DNA from: an uncultured Granulosicoccus sp.
GTDB taxonomy: Bacteria > Pseudomonadota > Gammaproteobacteria > Granulosicoccales > Granulosicoccaceae
Direction: 5' to 3'
Assembly: GCA_947492525.1 (NCBI GenBank)
Contig: CANLNQ010000008.1
Span: forward strand, 62,001-126,000
DNA: 64,000 bases
Under the pieces are notes generated by a model. The model saw only the letters and a list, made by a program, of their open reading frames with translations. It was not told the origin of the DNA and did no database searches. This document shows positions 27,958 through 37,088 of the stretch, piece after piece. A program made the position numbers and the translations under genes. Numbering within the stretch: position 1 is the stretch's first letter; each line of letters begins with the position of its first letter.

Positions 27958-28021
27958 TGGCGTATTGCGAGGTGCAAGTGGCATCCATGCTATCCAGTAA
28001 CAATCTGATCTGTCGATGTCG
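27904..28021 (+). repeat. Two diverged 59-bp tandem copies spanning the kinase stop codon
   Basis: Positions 27904-27962 and 27963-28021 align without gaps, about 48 of 59 bases identical. Copy 1 encodes the kinase C-terminus YCENQVASMLSSESLVC and its stop. Copy 2 read in its own frame gives YCEVQVASMLSSNNLIC, with the stop TGA changed to CGA. The changes look protein-conservative (Val to Ile, Ser to Asn), suggesting that copy 2 is a remnant of a related gene rather than a fresh duplication. Confidence 0.85.
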
Positions 28022-28111
28022 TTGTGCGCTCGGGCATGAGCCAGAACGCGGATGGGAAGCGACTTCCTGCTACGAATGAGTGCCTGCAGATAACGGCTGC
28101 AAACCACGAAT

Positions 28112-30520
28112 TCAGGACGTGGCTCGCCCGGCGCGTTCCACCAGCAGGCGCAGTCGTGAGGTAAGAGAAGTTGCACACTGCAACTGCGAAGTCGTCAAGT
28201 GGAGGCGGTAGCACCAGCGATGGTGGCGGTCCTCGGGCACATTGATGCATTCGGCATCGGGGTCCTCATGCGCAAGCTCTGCATCAATTGCCAGGAGATC
28301 CTGCAAAGGCAGGATTGCCAGCATTGCCGGCGAGGCGAATTGCGCGGCCACGATGTTCTCGGCGGCGATGGGAGGGAGCTCGATGGGTGCCTGCCCGCCG
28401 TGTTTGAGTACTTCATTCCACAGGCGAGTGGCTGTTGCCGGCGACTCTCTCCACCAGCCACGCAGCACGGCCATGTCGTGCGTTCCTGTACTGGTGACGG
28501 ACAGATACGGGACCGTGGCGGGATCGGTTCGCCAATGGCCCAGCTGCTTGGGCATTCTCTCGATTTCGAGTGACAGCATGCCCAGCTCACGCATCACTTC
28601 AGGCACCTGCGGTGGCACCATGCCCAGATCTTCGCCGCAGGCGAGCATGTCGGTTGCTTCGACCACCCCGCGAAGCGCCATCCGACCTCGGCCTCGCCAC
28701 AGCGCATCATGACGGGAGTAGAAGAAGGCATTGGCCATGTCGTCAAATGCCAAGCGATTCGCGGCGGACAGTTGTTCGTAGCCGCTTGTCTTCCACCACT
28801 GGATTCGCGGGTGCCAGCCACCCGGTACCGCCAGCAAAGTCAGGTTACGAGGGTCGTCACCAAAAGGCGTAATCAGAGGGTCGAGGTCGATATCATCCAG
28901 CCAGCCACGAATTTCGGGTTCGGTGAGCGGCAGGCAGGGTAGGAAGCGGCCACGCAGCCCGGAGTGCTGGCCCGCAGGTATTTCCCAGATGCGGAAGAAG
29001 CCGAGCACATGATCGATGCGATAAGCGTCGAAGGTGCGCGCAAGCGCTGCGAATCGGTGTCGCCACCATTGGTAACCATCGTCTGCCATTGCCTCCCAGT
29101 TATAGGTCGGAAAGCCCCAGTTCTGCCCATCGACCGCAAACTCATCCGGCGGAGCGCCTGTCTGCGTGCCGATATTGAACCACTCGGGGTGCACCCAGGT
29201 CTCGACGCTGTGCGGAGAGACGCCGATGGGAAGATCTCCTTTCAGGGCTACACCGCGGCGCCAGGCGTGCTCGGCGGCAGCCTCGAGCTGGCGATGCAGA
29301 TGGAACTGCAACCAGGCGTGAAACCGGAATTCGTCATGATCAGGATGATCCGGTCGCCGAACAGCCTGTACGCGCGTCGGGTCGAAAGTGGCATCGAGGC
29401 CCCACTCACTGCGATCAGCCGTATCATGACGGTCGCGAAGCACGCACCACAGGGCGTAGGGGCCCAGCCAGTCCCATTCGGCCTCCATGAAAGCATGCAG
29501 TCCCTGGTACTTCCCGTCGGCGGCGTAGACTTCGCGCAATAGCCTCCACTTGGCGCCCATGACCCGCAGATAGTCGATTTGGGGAAGATTGTCGAGTTCG
29601 CCTCGAAGCCGAGTCACCTCATCAACCACGGCGTCGGCACCCGGCAGGTCGAGTACGTCGATATACAAGGGATGCAAGGCGTGAACCGAGACCGGGTCGT
29701 AAGGGTAGGAGTCTTGCCAGTCGTGCGTGACGGTGGTGTCATTGATGGGCAGTAGCTGGACGACACTCATGCCGGCATCCGCAGCCCAATCGATGAAGGC
29801 GGGCAGGTCGCTGAACTGTCCAACGCCAAGGGAATGCTCGCCGCGCAGCGCGAATACCGGCAGCGCAAGACCTGCACCGCGCCAACCGCTGCGTCCTCGA
29901 ATGGCCTCGTCGACCACCACTGTCCGGGTGGCGTCCGGCGGCACGATTCGCTGTTCCCCCGGCTCAGGCTCCAGGCCTCCGTCAGGTCGGCGCAGGGCGT
30001 AGCGATAACCCACCACGGGTGTTGGACCATGTACGGCTTCCCACCAGGGGTAGCCATCATGCGCGGCACGCATCGGGATCGCAATCGTGTTGCCATTGCT
30101 GCTGTCTGTTACCAGCACCACCGGATGCCAGCCGGCAGGCACGTCCGGCTCCAGCAGGCGGAAGCGTACACCGTCGGAATTCTCCGACTCGGTGCAGGGT
30201 GAGGCGTGATGATGAACTGCACGTGCTCGTGAGAACAGGCTGGAACGGCGTGAGGTACGAAGCGCATCCTGTTCCTGCCAGCGATCGACAAGCTGCGTGC
30301 CATGAGTCAGGCCCGGTGGTGGCTTGTGATCCGGCCCGTGCTCCTGCCGAACGATGGTGTCGCCTTCCACAAGCCGGTAACGGTAGGCGCTGCTGAGCTC
30401 GACCTCGCCTTTCCACCAGTGACCCGTGGTCCAGACAAGATCCGTGACGTCGTCACCCGCGACAATCTGCAGTCGTTGGCCCGAGCTAGTCTCGTAATGG
30501 CAGCAGGAAGCTATGAGCAT
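28112..30520 (-). CDS. malQ: 4-alpha-glucanotransferase, DPE2-like, with N-terminal starch-binding modules
   Basis: An 802-residue GH77 amylomaltase that transfers alpha-1,4-glucan segments between maltooligosaccharides or glycogen. The first about 200 residues contain two CBM20-like units (HYETSSGQRLQIVAGDD, then VRFRLLEPDVPAGWH and VGYRYALRRPDGG), an arrangement known from DPE2-type enzymes rather than short MalQ. Catalytic motifs are GDLPIGVSPHSVETW, nucleophile Asp in AYRIDHVLGFFRIWEIP, acid/base Glu in CGEDLGMVPPQVPEVM and STGTHDMAVLRGWW. It lies 51 bp after the HD-protein gene on the same strand, and its 3' end faces the kinase gene. A functional link to the glycosyltransferase run is possible but not shown. 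Confidence 0.92.
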   Translation of the reverse strand: MLIASCCHYETSSGQRLQIVAGDDVTDLVWTTGHWWKGEVELSSAYRYRLVEGDTIVRQEHGPDHKPPPGLTHGTQLVDRWQEQDALRTSRRSSLFSRARAVHHHASPCTESENSDGVRFRLLEPDVPAGWHPVVLVTDSSNGNTIAIPMRAAHDGYPWWEAVHGPTPVVGYRYALRRPDGGLEPEPGEQRIVPPDATRTVVVDEAIRGRSGWRGAGLALPVFALRGEHSLGVGQFSDLPAFIDWAADAGMSVVQLLPINDTTVTHDWQDSYPYDPVSVHALHPLYIDVLDLPGADAVVDEVTRLRGELDNLPQIDYLRVMGAKWRLLREVYAADGKYQGLHAFMEAEWDWLGPYALWCVLRDRHDTADRSEWGLDATFDPTRVQAVRRPDHPDHDEFRFHAWLQFHLHRQLEAAAEHAWRRGVALKGDLPIGVSPHSVETWVHPEWFNIGTQTGAPPDEFAVDGQNWGFPTYNWEAMADDGYQWWRHRFAALARTFDAYRIDHVLGFFRIWEIPAGQHSGLRGRFLPCLPLTEPEIRGWLDDIDLDPLITPFGDDPRNLTLLAVPGGWHPRIQWWKTSGYEQLSAANRLAFDDMANAFFYSRHDALWRGRGRMALRGVVEATDMLACGEDLGMVPPQVPEVMRELGMLSLEIERMPKQLGHWRTDPATVPYLSVTSTGTHDMAVLRGWWRESPATATRLWNEVLKHGGQAPIELPPIAAENIVAAQFASPAMLAILPLQDLLAIDAELAHEDPDAECINVPEDRHHRWCYRLHLTTSQLQCATSLTSRLRLLVERAGRATS

Positions 30521-30571
30521 GGTAGTCGATGGTAACCCATCCCCTTCGGCTTCGGGACAGCTCGGTGCAGC

Positions 30572-31150
30572 TCACTCCTGCCAGGAATGGTTGCCATCGA
30601 CAGACCACGGTTCACGGGCGAAGACCTCTTCGAGCATCGGTCGGAAGAATGACAGCGGCTGGCTCTTGTATGCCGGATCGAAGCAGTTCTGATCGTAGAG
30701 TTCGCAGAATTCGACGGCATCATCGAACCAGGCATGTCCCTGGTAACGATCACGCGCATGCTTGTCCTGTCCGGTCTGTTCACCGTAGTAGTACATCTGG
30801 AAGATGCCGTGTGTCTTGACAATCCAGTACAGACGCTCACTGACGAACGGGCGCAGAACCGCTGCAGCCAGCTCGCTGTGGCTGTAGGGGGCCAGCTCAT
30901 CGCCGATATCGTGCACCAGTGCCGCCACGATGTAATCTCTTGATCGGCCATCGCGCCAGGCTCGGGTGGCTGATTGCAGGGAGTGCTCCAGGCGGTTCAC
31001 ACGATAACCGCTCAACGAGTTCGCCAGACTCAGCAGCTGTGCCTCGATGCGTCGCGGCAGTTCCGCGGCGTACTGCTGTTCGAGGCCTTCCAGAAAGGCA
31101 TACTCCTCGGCCGTGCCGTCTTGCATGCGAGTGAATTCGACTGTGTCCAC
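30572..31150 (-). CDS. HD-domain protein
   Basis: A protein of about 192 residues with an HD-type metal-dependent hydrolase/oxygenase fold. Visible elements are NRLEHSLQSATRAWRDG and AALVHDIGDELAPYSH, giving the H...HD pattern, followed by HGIFQMYYYGEQTG and HAWFDDAVEFCELYDQ. These resemble the mixed-valent di-iron HD oxygenase group (PhnZ/MIOX-like) as much as phosphohydrolases, so substrate and chemistry are open. The start is GTG 31150, because a strong ribosome site (GGAGGAGG) sits 9 nt upstream; the frame is open farther up but without conserved sequence. It probably forms a two-gene operon with malQ. Confidence 0.75.
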   Translation of the reverse strand: MDTVEFTRMQDGTAEEYAFLEGLEQQYAAELPRRIEAQLLSLANSLSGYRVNRLEHSLQSATRAWRDGRSRDYIVAALVHDIGDELAPYSHSELAAAVLRPFVSERLYWIVKTHGIFQMYYYGEQTGQDKHARDRYQGHAWFDDAVEFCELYDQNCFDPAYKSQPLSFFRPMLEEVFAREPWSVDGNHSWQE

Positions 31151-31351
31151 GATGCAGAGCCTCCTCCATTGCGTCAGATCCATGCACGGCCGCAAAGTGC
31201 GATCCGGGTCAATGAACGCGGGAGACTCCAGCCTACCAGTGACAGAGTCATGAAGCCAGCCATAACCATGACGGGACACGAAGTCAGCCGTGTAACAGTG
31301 AGGTGCCACCAAGACACCCGGACACACCTTGTGGCATCAGCGACGCCAGTA

Positions 31352-31975
31352 TCAGTCGGCGATATAGCGGTCGCGGCGATGGTTGAAGGCAATGACGGCG
31401 CTCAGTATCAGTGCGCCCAGCAATGAATACAGCACGCGCGATGGCTCGAACAGGGTGAAGGCAATGGCAAACAGGACGGCGTCGAATGCCAGTTGCACAA
31501 GGCCGGCGCGCACCCCGAAATGCTCCTGAGCATAGAGTGCAACAACACCCAGACCTCCGAGGCTGCCCTTGTGCCTGAAGGTGCCAAGCAGCCCGTATCC
31601 TGTCAGGATTCCGAAGGTGATGATGCCGAAGAGCGGGCTGATGTGGTCGAAGCTCAGCCAGTTCGGAATCAGCGCCATCAGCAGGCTGAGGATCGTCACG
31701 CAGGCAATCGACTTCAGGGTGAACTCACGCCCCATACGCGTCCAGGCGAGGGCATAGAAGGGCAGGTTGATCAGCCAGAACACCCAGGAAAAGGACCAGC
31801 CTGTCAGATAGGACACGACAAGCGCCAGACCCGCTGTCTGCCCGGTGATGAACCCCAACTGCGCGATGATCGACAGACCGATGGCGGTGGTGATCAGGGA
31901 GATCGCAAAGCCTTGCACGTCTTCGAGCGGACTGTGTTTCGGTTGCGGCTGATTCAGGACGATGGGTGTGGGCAT
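31352..31975 (-). CDS. YitT-family membrane protein
   Basis: A 207-residue inner-membrane protein with about five or six hydrophobic helices, for example AISLITTAIGLSIIAQLGFI and SIACVTILSLLMALI. The motif ITGQTAGLALVVSYLTG near residue 43 and RHKGSLGGLGVVALYAQ near 133 are typical of the YitT (DUF161) family. Members are integral membrane proteins of unknown transport role. It is a single gene, separated by about 200 bp on each side. Confidence 0.85.
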   Translation of the reverse strand: MPTPIVLNQPQPKHSPLEDVQGFAISLITTAIGLSIIAQLGFITGQTAGLALVVSYLTGWSFSWVFWLINLPFYALAWTRMGREFTLKSIACVTILSLLMALIPNWLSFDHISPLFGIITFGILTGYGLLGTFRHKGSLGGLGVVALYAQEHFGVRAGLVQLAFDAVLFAIAFTLFEPSRVLYSLLGALILSAVIAFNHRRDRYIAD

Positions 31976-32192
31976 GAGGACAATCCGAAAAAGGCACGCT
32001 GTGGGACAGGCAGTCGCCTTCCTGGAAAAGGCTGCGAAAGTTACAACTGCCTACCGGTACAAGCAGGATATGGCGGGCCACTCACGATGAGCTGGCGATC
32101 CTGCTGATGAACATCGCGCGCTCAGGATGCGACAAGTCTGGCGATGAAGTCCACCGTTCAGGTCTCAGTAACGCCGGACAAGTCTTGTGACG

Positions 32193-32906
32193 CTAGGCAA
32201 AGCCCATCGCTGTCAGAACCCCGCGCATGTCCTCATGCAAGGGCGCCTGAAGATCGATTGTTCTTTCGCTGATCGGGTGAGAAAAGCGAAGACTGGCTGC
32301 GTGCAGCATGAGCCGCTGGCAGTGATACTGTTGGCGCACAAAGGCATTCTGTTTCCCGTCGCCGTGCGTGGTATCGCCGACGATCGGGTGAAACACATGT
32401 TTCATGTGGCGTCTGAGCTGGTGTTTTCTACCGGTGTGGGGCACCAGGCTTGTCAGTGTGAAGCGAGCGCTGGCATAGCGACCGACAGCATGGGGCAGTT
32501 CGCATCTTTCAATCGCGCGATAGTCGGTGACCGCACTCTGCGCCTCCTTGTCCTTGTCGGCCTTCCTGTCGGTCAATTTGTCCTGCTCCTCCTTGAGCGG
32601 GTAATCGATCCGGCCAGCGTCCTGAACATGGCCGCGAACCAGAGCTAGGTATTGCTTGTGAACCTGTCGATCAATGAATTGTTCGGACAGGCGTCTGGCG
32701 ATCTCGCTGCTCAGGGCAAACAGCAGAACGCCTGAGGTCGGACGATCGAGCCGGTGTACCGGATAGACACGTTGCCCGATCTGATCGCGAGTCAATTGCA
32801 GTGCGAAATCCTGCGCTCTGGCATCAATCAGGCTGCGATGAACGAGCAGACCGCTGGGTTTGTTGATCGCGACCAGATGGTCGTCGTGATAGAGGATATC
32901 GAGCAT
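32193..32906 (-). CDS. truC: tRNA pseudouridine(65) synthase TruC
   Basis: RluA-family pseudouridine synthase of 237 residues. The N-terminus ILYHDDHLVAINKPSGLLVHRS and catalytic motif PVHRLDRPTSGVLLFALS (nucleophilic Asp in HRLD) closely match E. coli TruC, which isomerises U65 in some tRNAs. Further conserved segments are LTSLVPHTGRKHQLRRHMKH and IVGDTTHGDG. No adjacent YqcC gene is seen, unlike in enterobacteria. Confidence 0.93.
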   Translation of the reverse strand: MLDILYHDDHLVAINKPSGLLVHRSLIDARAQDFALQLTRDQIGQRVYPVHRLDRPTSGVLLFALSSEIARRLSEQFIDRQVHKQYLALVRGHVQDAGRIDYPLKEEQDKLTDRKADKDKEAQSAVTDYRAIERCELPHAVGRYASARFTLTSLVPHTGRKHQLRRHMKHVFHPIVGDTTHGDGKQNAFVRQQYHCQRLMLHAASLRFSHPISERTIDLQAPLHEDMRGVLTAMGFA

Positions 32907-32955
32907 GGGCGCACGCTAGCATCATTTCGGGATGGATGCTGCCGAGCCTGAGCTT

Positions 32956-33558
32956 TCAATCAGGGTCGATCTGCGCATATCTCCATGGGAAGAAGGCGGG
33001 TACCTTGGCCTTGTAACGGCGATAATCGTCTCCGTACATGTCTACCAGCTTTTGCTCTTCGTACCGAGCACCAATGATCAGATAGATACTCGCAAATACC
33101 GCGGTCCAGAAGCCGAATGATGAGTGGGCATTCCCCCACAAGTACATGAAAGCACCGGTATACAGCGGGTGTCTGACCCACCGATTCATACCTTTGGTGT
33201 TCAGTGGTTCGTGGTCTGTCTCCTGATGATTCCTGCGCAGCTGAGAAAAACCGCTGAAACGACCAAGATCATATTGTCTGAGGCTGATTGCCATGACAAT
33301 CAGCCCAGCCCAGGTCAGCACTTGCAGAAGCAAGTTTATCGAACCTGCAATCGGAAGTATGTTTCCATGATCACTCAGCAGCCACCTTCCCAATAGAAAT
33401 ACCGCTGCGATATGGAGCAGCGACAAGACGTTGTAACTGAGCCGATAAGCGCGGCCGACCACGGGGGCCAAGCGACGCTTGACGGAAAAGAACGTCAGAG
33501 CGGAGTGCACAACGCCAAACGATAACCACAGAAGAGCGTAAGCGACAATGTCTGTCAT
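32956..33558 (-). CDS. NnrU/isoprenylcysteine methyltransferase-like membrane protein
   Basis: A protein of about 200 residues with four or five membrane helices (AYALLWLSFGVVHSALTFF, LLSLLHIAAVFLLGRWLL). The C-terminal region carries WVRHPLYTGAFMYLWG and GARYEEQKLVDMYGDDYRRY, the SAM-binding RHP...EE layout of isoprenylcysteine carboxyl methyltransferase-like and NnrU proteins. Its substrate is unknown. The ATG at 33558 begins the first helix; upstream in-frame sequence is not conserved-looking. It lies 43 bp after the lactate permease gene on the same strand. Confidence 0.78.
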   Translation of the reverse strand: MTDIVAYALLWLSFGVVHSALTFFSVKRRLAPVVGRAYRLSYNVLSLLHIAAVFLLGRWLLSDHGNILPIAGSINLLLQVLTWAGLIVMAISLRQYDLGRFSGFSQLRRNHQETDHEPLNTKGMNRWVRHPLYTGAFMYLWGNAHSSFGFWTAVFASIYLIIGARYEEQKLVDMYGDDYRRYKAKVPAFFPWRYAQIDPD

Positions 33559-33601
33559 GGTTTTGCTACCCGCATGGAGAATACTGTCTGGATAATGTAG
33601 T

Positions 33602-35224
33602 TCACAGAAACAGCACCGTCGCAACCAGACTTCCGGCCAACACATAGAACACCATTGGGGCCAGTGTCATTCGAATGATCAAGCCCTCTTTACCGACAAG
33701 ATTGACGACCGACGCGGCTGCAACCACATTGACCACGCAAATCATGTTGCCAGCGTTGGCGCCCAACATTTGTAATGCAAGAATCGTGATTTCGTCATTC
33801 CCGGTTTGCAGTGCAGCACTCTGCTGCAAGGTTGCGAACATCATGTTCGAGAACGTTGCAGAGCCTGCGATGAAACTGCCCAGAGCTCCAACGAAGGGTG
33901 CTACCAGAGGCCAGGAACTGTCGAATACTCGCACGGCAAGATTAGCCAATTCCAGCGGCATTGCCATGAGTTCAGCTGAATTCACATCGGAATTGATGAA
34001 GATGCGTACCATGGGCACGGAAGCGGCAAGAGCGATCACGGTGGGTATCAGCGAAAGCACCGAAGCCTTCCAGACCCTCGTGGCTTCGCCAGTAGTCAAC
34101 TGCTGCAGGAATACCGTGATAACAGCTACCAGAGCGAACAAGGTCCCTGGTAAATACAATGGCTGGATAGAGGCATCTATCGGGGTGCCAAGGATATTGC
34201 TCAGGCCCAGCGAAAAACTGGTCAATGCACTCTTGAACGGCAGAAAATCAACGCGCGTGATGACAAGAAACGCGGCAACCAGAAGGTATGGCATCCAGGC
34301 CAGTAACAAGCTCATTCGCAAGGCAGACGACTCCGCCACGTCTGAAACTGGTGCCTCGCCACCATCTGGCTTCTCTGCTTGATCCTTGCAAAAATCCCAG
34401 GCCTGCCGTGGCTGTAGAAACCCTTTTCGTACAGCCATCATGACAATGGCAAGGCCAATGATCCCACCCAGAATGGAGGGGAATTCAGGGCCCAGCAACA
34501 CGGCCACGGCGTAGGCCGGAACGGTAAAGGCCAGACCGCCGAACAAGGCAAATGGCCAGAGTTTCAAGCCATCCAGCCATGAGCCCTTGTCTCCGAAAAA
34601 CCGGGTAAGTACGCTGATCATGAGCAGGGGAAGCAAGCTTGCGACAAACACATCAATGCTGACCGCGCGAACAGCAACCGCTTGCAGGAAATCTGCAGAC
34701 GGCTGTTCCAGCCCCTGTCCTATACCCACGAGAACAGGCGTACCGACAGCACCGAAAGTGACTGCCGAACTATCGGCGATCAACGCGATAACCACCGCAG
34801 ACAACGCTGGAAAACCCAATGCAACCAGCAATGGTGCAGCAATCGCTGCAGGAGTACCGAAACCGGATGCTCCTTCGAGAAACGACCCGAACAACCATGC
34901 AATGATGATTGCCTGGATCCGTCTGTCAGGCGATACATGCGTGAAGCCCATGCGAATCACATCAATCGCACCGCTGGCTTCCAGTGTACGTAGCAAGACT
35001 ATGGCACCGAACACGATAATCGTGATGCCCAGCGCGATGACCCATCCCTCCAGCACCGATGCGGTGATAAAAAGTACGGGCACTTCCCAAACCTGCCAGG
35101 CCATCATGGCCGTGATGAGCAAAGCCAAGGGCATCGCGCGGATGGCCGGCATGCGCAGAACTACCAGGAATACCAGCACTGCCAGCACGGGCATAGATGC
35201 TGCCAGACCTTGAATCAGAGTCAT
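33602..35224 (-). CDS. lctP: L-lactate permease (LctP family)
   Basis: A 540-residue inner-membrane transporter with about 12-14 helices. The family signature [21 protein letters not shown] is near residue 115, followed by [19 protein letters not shown]. The C-terminal helices include [21 protein letters not shown]. LctP proteins import lactate or glycolate with protons. No lactate dehydrogenase gene is adjacent, so the true substrate could differ. The downstream NnrU-like gene may be cotranscribed. Confidence 0.9.
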   Translation of the reverse strand: MTLIQGLAASMPVLAVLVFLVVLRMPAIRAMPLALLITAMMAWQVWEVPVLFITASVLEGWVIALGITIIVFGAIVLLRTLEASGAIDVIRMGFTHVSPDRRIQAIIIAWLFGSFLEGASGFGTPAAIAAPLLVALGFPALSAVVIALIADSSAVTFGAVGTPVLVGIGQGLEQPSADFLQAVAVRAVSIDVFVASLLPLLMISVLTRFFGDKGSWLDGLKLWPFALFGGLAFTVPAYAVAVLLGPEFPSILGGIIGLAIVMMAVRKGFLQPRQAWDFCKDQAEKPDGGEAPVSDVAESSALRMSLLLAWMPYLLVAAFLVITRVDFLPFKSALTSFSLGLSNILGTPIDASIQPLYLPGTLFALVAVITVFLQQLTTGEATRVWKASVLSLIPTVIALAASVPMVRIFINSDVNSAELMAMPLELANLAVRVFDSSWPLVAPFVGALGSFIAGSATFSNMMFATLQQSAALQTGNDEITILALQMLGANAGNMICVVNVVAAASVVNLVGKEGLIIRMTLAPMVFYVLAGSLVATVLFL

Positions 35225-35530
35225 TCTTGCTCCAGAGAGTGCATGTTCAGAGGATCAGATCACAGCCCGTGATTCACAGCTTCTCACTAACCCATGCAAT
35301 AAGCAAAGCAATCAGGCAATCTCAGGACTTTGGCGCGCCGTGCACAAGTGCCACTTTCGTGATACTCGCTTTGATAGTGAACGGGCTCTGATCGATGATC
35401 ATCCTCTCGGGAGCCGCGCGGCGGCAGATGAGTGTCTTCGCGTACACGACGTCGAAACCACGCCCCATACCCTTATCGGCGACGAGTGTGTTGACGGCAA
35501 TGAAGCGCTTCGCAAATACCTGGGCTCGGA

Positions 35531-35685
35531 GGTACTTGGCAGGGAGGTACTTGGCAGGGAGGTACTTGGCAGGGAGGTACTTAGCACGAAGGTACTTGGC
35601 AGGGAGGTACTTAGCAGGGAGGTACTTAGCAGGGAGGTACTTAGCAGGGAGGTACTTAGCAGGGAGGTACTTAGCAGGGAGGTAC
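35531..35685. repeat. 15-bp minisatellite, ten full copies plus a partial
   Basis: Ten head-to-tail copies of the unit GGTACTTRGCAGGGA plus a final GGTAC. Copies 1-3 and 5 have TTGG, copies 6-10 have TTAG, and copy 4 is a variant ending CACGAA. Because 15 is a multiple of 3, four of the six frames stay open and show pentapeptide repeats, such as PAKYL on the minus strand, but flanking codons show no protein-like conservation. It sits in the 513-bp gap between lctP and yaiI, which otherwise holds nothing I can identify. Confidence 0.95.
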
Positions 35686-35737
35686 CAGCCTTGTCCTTTT
35701 CGCCGACTGATCATGAGTTCGAAGCCTCGCTGACCTG

Positions 35738-36205
35738 TCAGTGCCGACCAGCGGCCAGCTTGATCAGCAGCCGATCCAGCTGGTTGGCAAAATTACGGCG
35801 ATCGGTCTGGTTCAATGCCGAAGGCCCACCTGTATCCACGCCACTGCCACGCAAGTCGTCCATGAAGTTGCGCATGTTCAGGCGCTCACGAATATTGTCA
35901 GCGGTGTACAGCTCGCCTCTGGGGTTGATGACCGCGCAGTCCTTTTCCACCAACTCTGCCGCCAGAGGTATGTCCGCGGTGATCACAAGGTCGCCCGCCG
36001 TGGCGTGCTGGACAATATAGTTATCCGCAACATCGAAACCACTGCCCACTCTGACGGCCTTGATGAATCGTGATTTGGGTATTGGAATGGGCTGGTTGGC
36101 AACCAGTGTGACAGTCAGCTCCAGCCGTTTCGACGCCCGAAAAAGAATGTCCTTCACCACGCGCGGGCAGGCGTCGGCATCTACCCAGATTTGATTGTCA
36201 GACAT
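35738..36205 (-). CDS. yaiI: YaiI/YqxD-family protein (DUF188)
   Basis: A 155-residue protein close in length and sequence to E. coli YaiI. Motifs are [39 protein letters not shown] with [12 protein letters not shown], and [16 protein letters not shown]. The conserved aspartates suggest a PIN-like nuclease fold; function is not established. ATG 36205 matches the family start. Confidence 0.93.
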   Translation of the reverse strand: MSDNQIWVDADACPRVVKDILFRASKRLELTVTLVANQPIPIPKSRFIKAVRVGSGFDVADNYIVQHATAGDLVITADIPLAAELVEKDCAVINPRGELYTADNIRERLNMRNFMDDLRGSGVDTGGPSALNQTDRRNFANQLDRLLIKLAAGRH

Positions 36206-36324
36206 GCTGTTGTTCGGCCAGGCTGGAGGGGGAGAATACTCTATCCGGCTTGAGGGGGCGAGTTTTCCGGGCACAGGATGATGTGCCAGGAACCGTCACC
36301 TGGAGGACATCAGCCAACTGTCGC

Positions 36325-36858
36325 TCAAATATCCGAGGTCACCACGCAGTCCGGTGAAGGCAACGAGATAAGCGCCTGACGGTTGAAAACGCCTTCGATA
36401 TCTGGCTGGTCGCCGACCGTCAGGCTGACCATGCCGCCCGCCATTTCCGAATCGCTGACGCGAATATTGCCCAGCTCACTCCTTGGCAAGGTGTCATCCA
36501 CATCGATGGTGAAACTGACCGATTGACCCGGTGCCAGCGTGTCCACAAGTACGGACAGTCTGTTGTCCCCATCGAGCACTGTACTGGACGACGTCAGCTG
36601 TACCTTGCCTTCGCGTGCCTCGAATGGCTGGAAGACCTCCACACCTTCACCGGCGGAAGTCGTATCGAAAATCAGTTTCCCGGCGGTGCCCGACAGATCC
36701 AGTGTCATGTTGATCTTTTCCAGAACACAGTCTCCACTATTGGTCAGTGAGAACCAGTCCTTCGGCGCGCTTTCAACAAAGGCAATATCCATGCTTGCAG
36801 ATAGCGGCTGGTTGGAACACAGCAATACGGTGGTGACAATAGGGGCGAGTAGTTTCAT
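36325..36858 (-). CDS. Small secreted protein, 'aggregation factor core'-like
   Basis: A 177-residue exported protein. Residues 1-22 form a signal peptide (KLLAPIVTTVLLCSNQPLSA). The mature part is a single beta-rich domain with SAPKDWFSLTNSGDCVLEK, FDTTSAGEGVEVFQPFEARE and SVSFTIDVDDTLPRSELG. This resembles marine bacterial proteins annotated 'aggregation factor core', a name borrowed from sponge proteins; a role in aggregation is unproven. Two cysteines, one near residue 44 and one near the C-terminus, could form a disulphide. The upstream 230 bp are shared with the divergent transposase-like gene. Confidence 0.68.
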   Translation of the reverse strand: MKLLAPIVTTVLLCSNQPLSASMDIAFVESAPKDWFSLTNSGDCVLEKINMTLDLSGTAGKLIFDTTSAGEGVEVFQPFEAREGKVQLTSSSTVLDGDNRLSVLVDTLAPGQSVSFTIDVDDTLPRSELGNIRVSDSEMAGGMVSLTVGDQPDIEGVFNRQALISLPSPDCVVTSDI

Positions 36859-37088
36859 GGTGATCGGGTCGATTGGGTTTGCGTCGGGCAGACGGGTAAC
36901 AACTAGAGTGTCAGGGCATTGGGAAGGTGGGAACTGCCGATGGATTGCCGGAACTACTGGTCTACTTGAAGATACGTGTCGTATCCGGGATTCGATCACT
37001 CTGATGCATCAGAACTGGCCCACTTCACTGTGTTCGGGAAAACAGGGTATGCTGTAAACGCTACTGTCAATCAATGGTTTATAAGGAT

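Noticed and set aside
31151-31327. N-terminal extension of the HD-domain gene
   Set aside because: The frame is open, but the strong GGAGGAGG ribosome site before GTG 31150 and lack of protein-like sequence upstream favour the shorter form.
35531-35685. CRISPR array
   Set aside because: Units are directly adjacent without spacers and only 15 bp long; no cas genes are in the window.
35322-35714. Minus-strand frame of 130 codons with PAKYL pentapeptide repeats
   Set aside because: The repeats follow from the DNA minisatellite, and the flanking parts look non-coding. I cannot exclude it fully but see no support.
35340-36020. Plus-strand frame of 226 codons across the 15-bp array and antisense to yaiI
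   Set aside because: Its length comes from the codon-phased 15-bp repeat and the shadow of yaiI; no conserved sequence or signal is seen.
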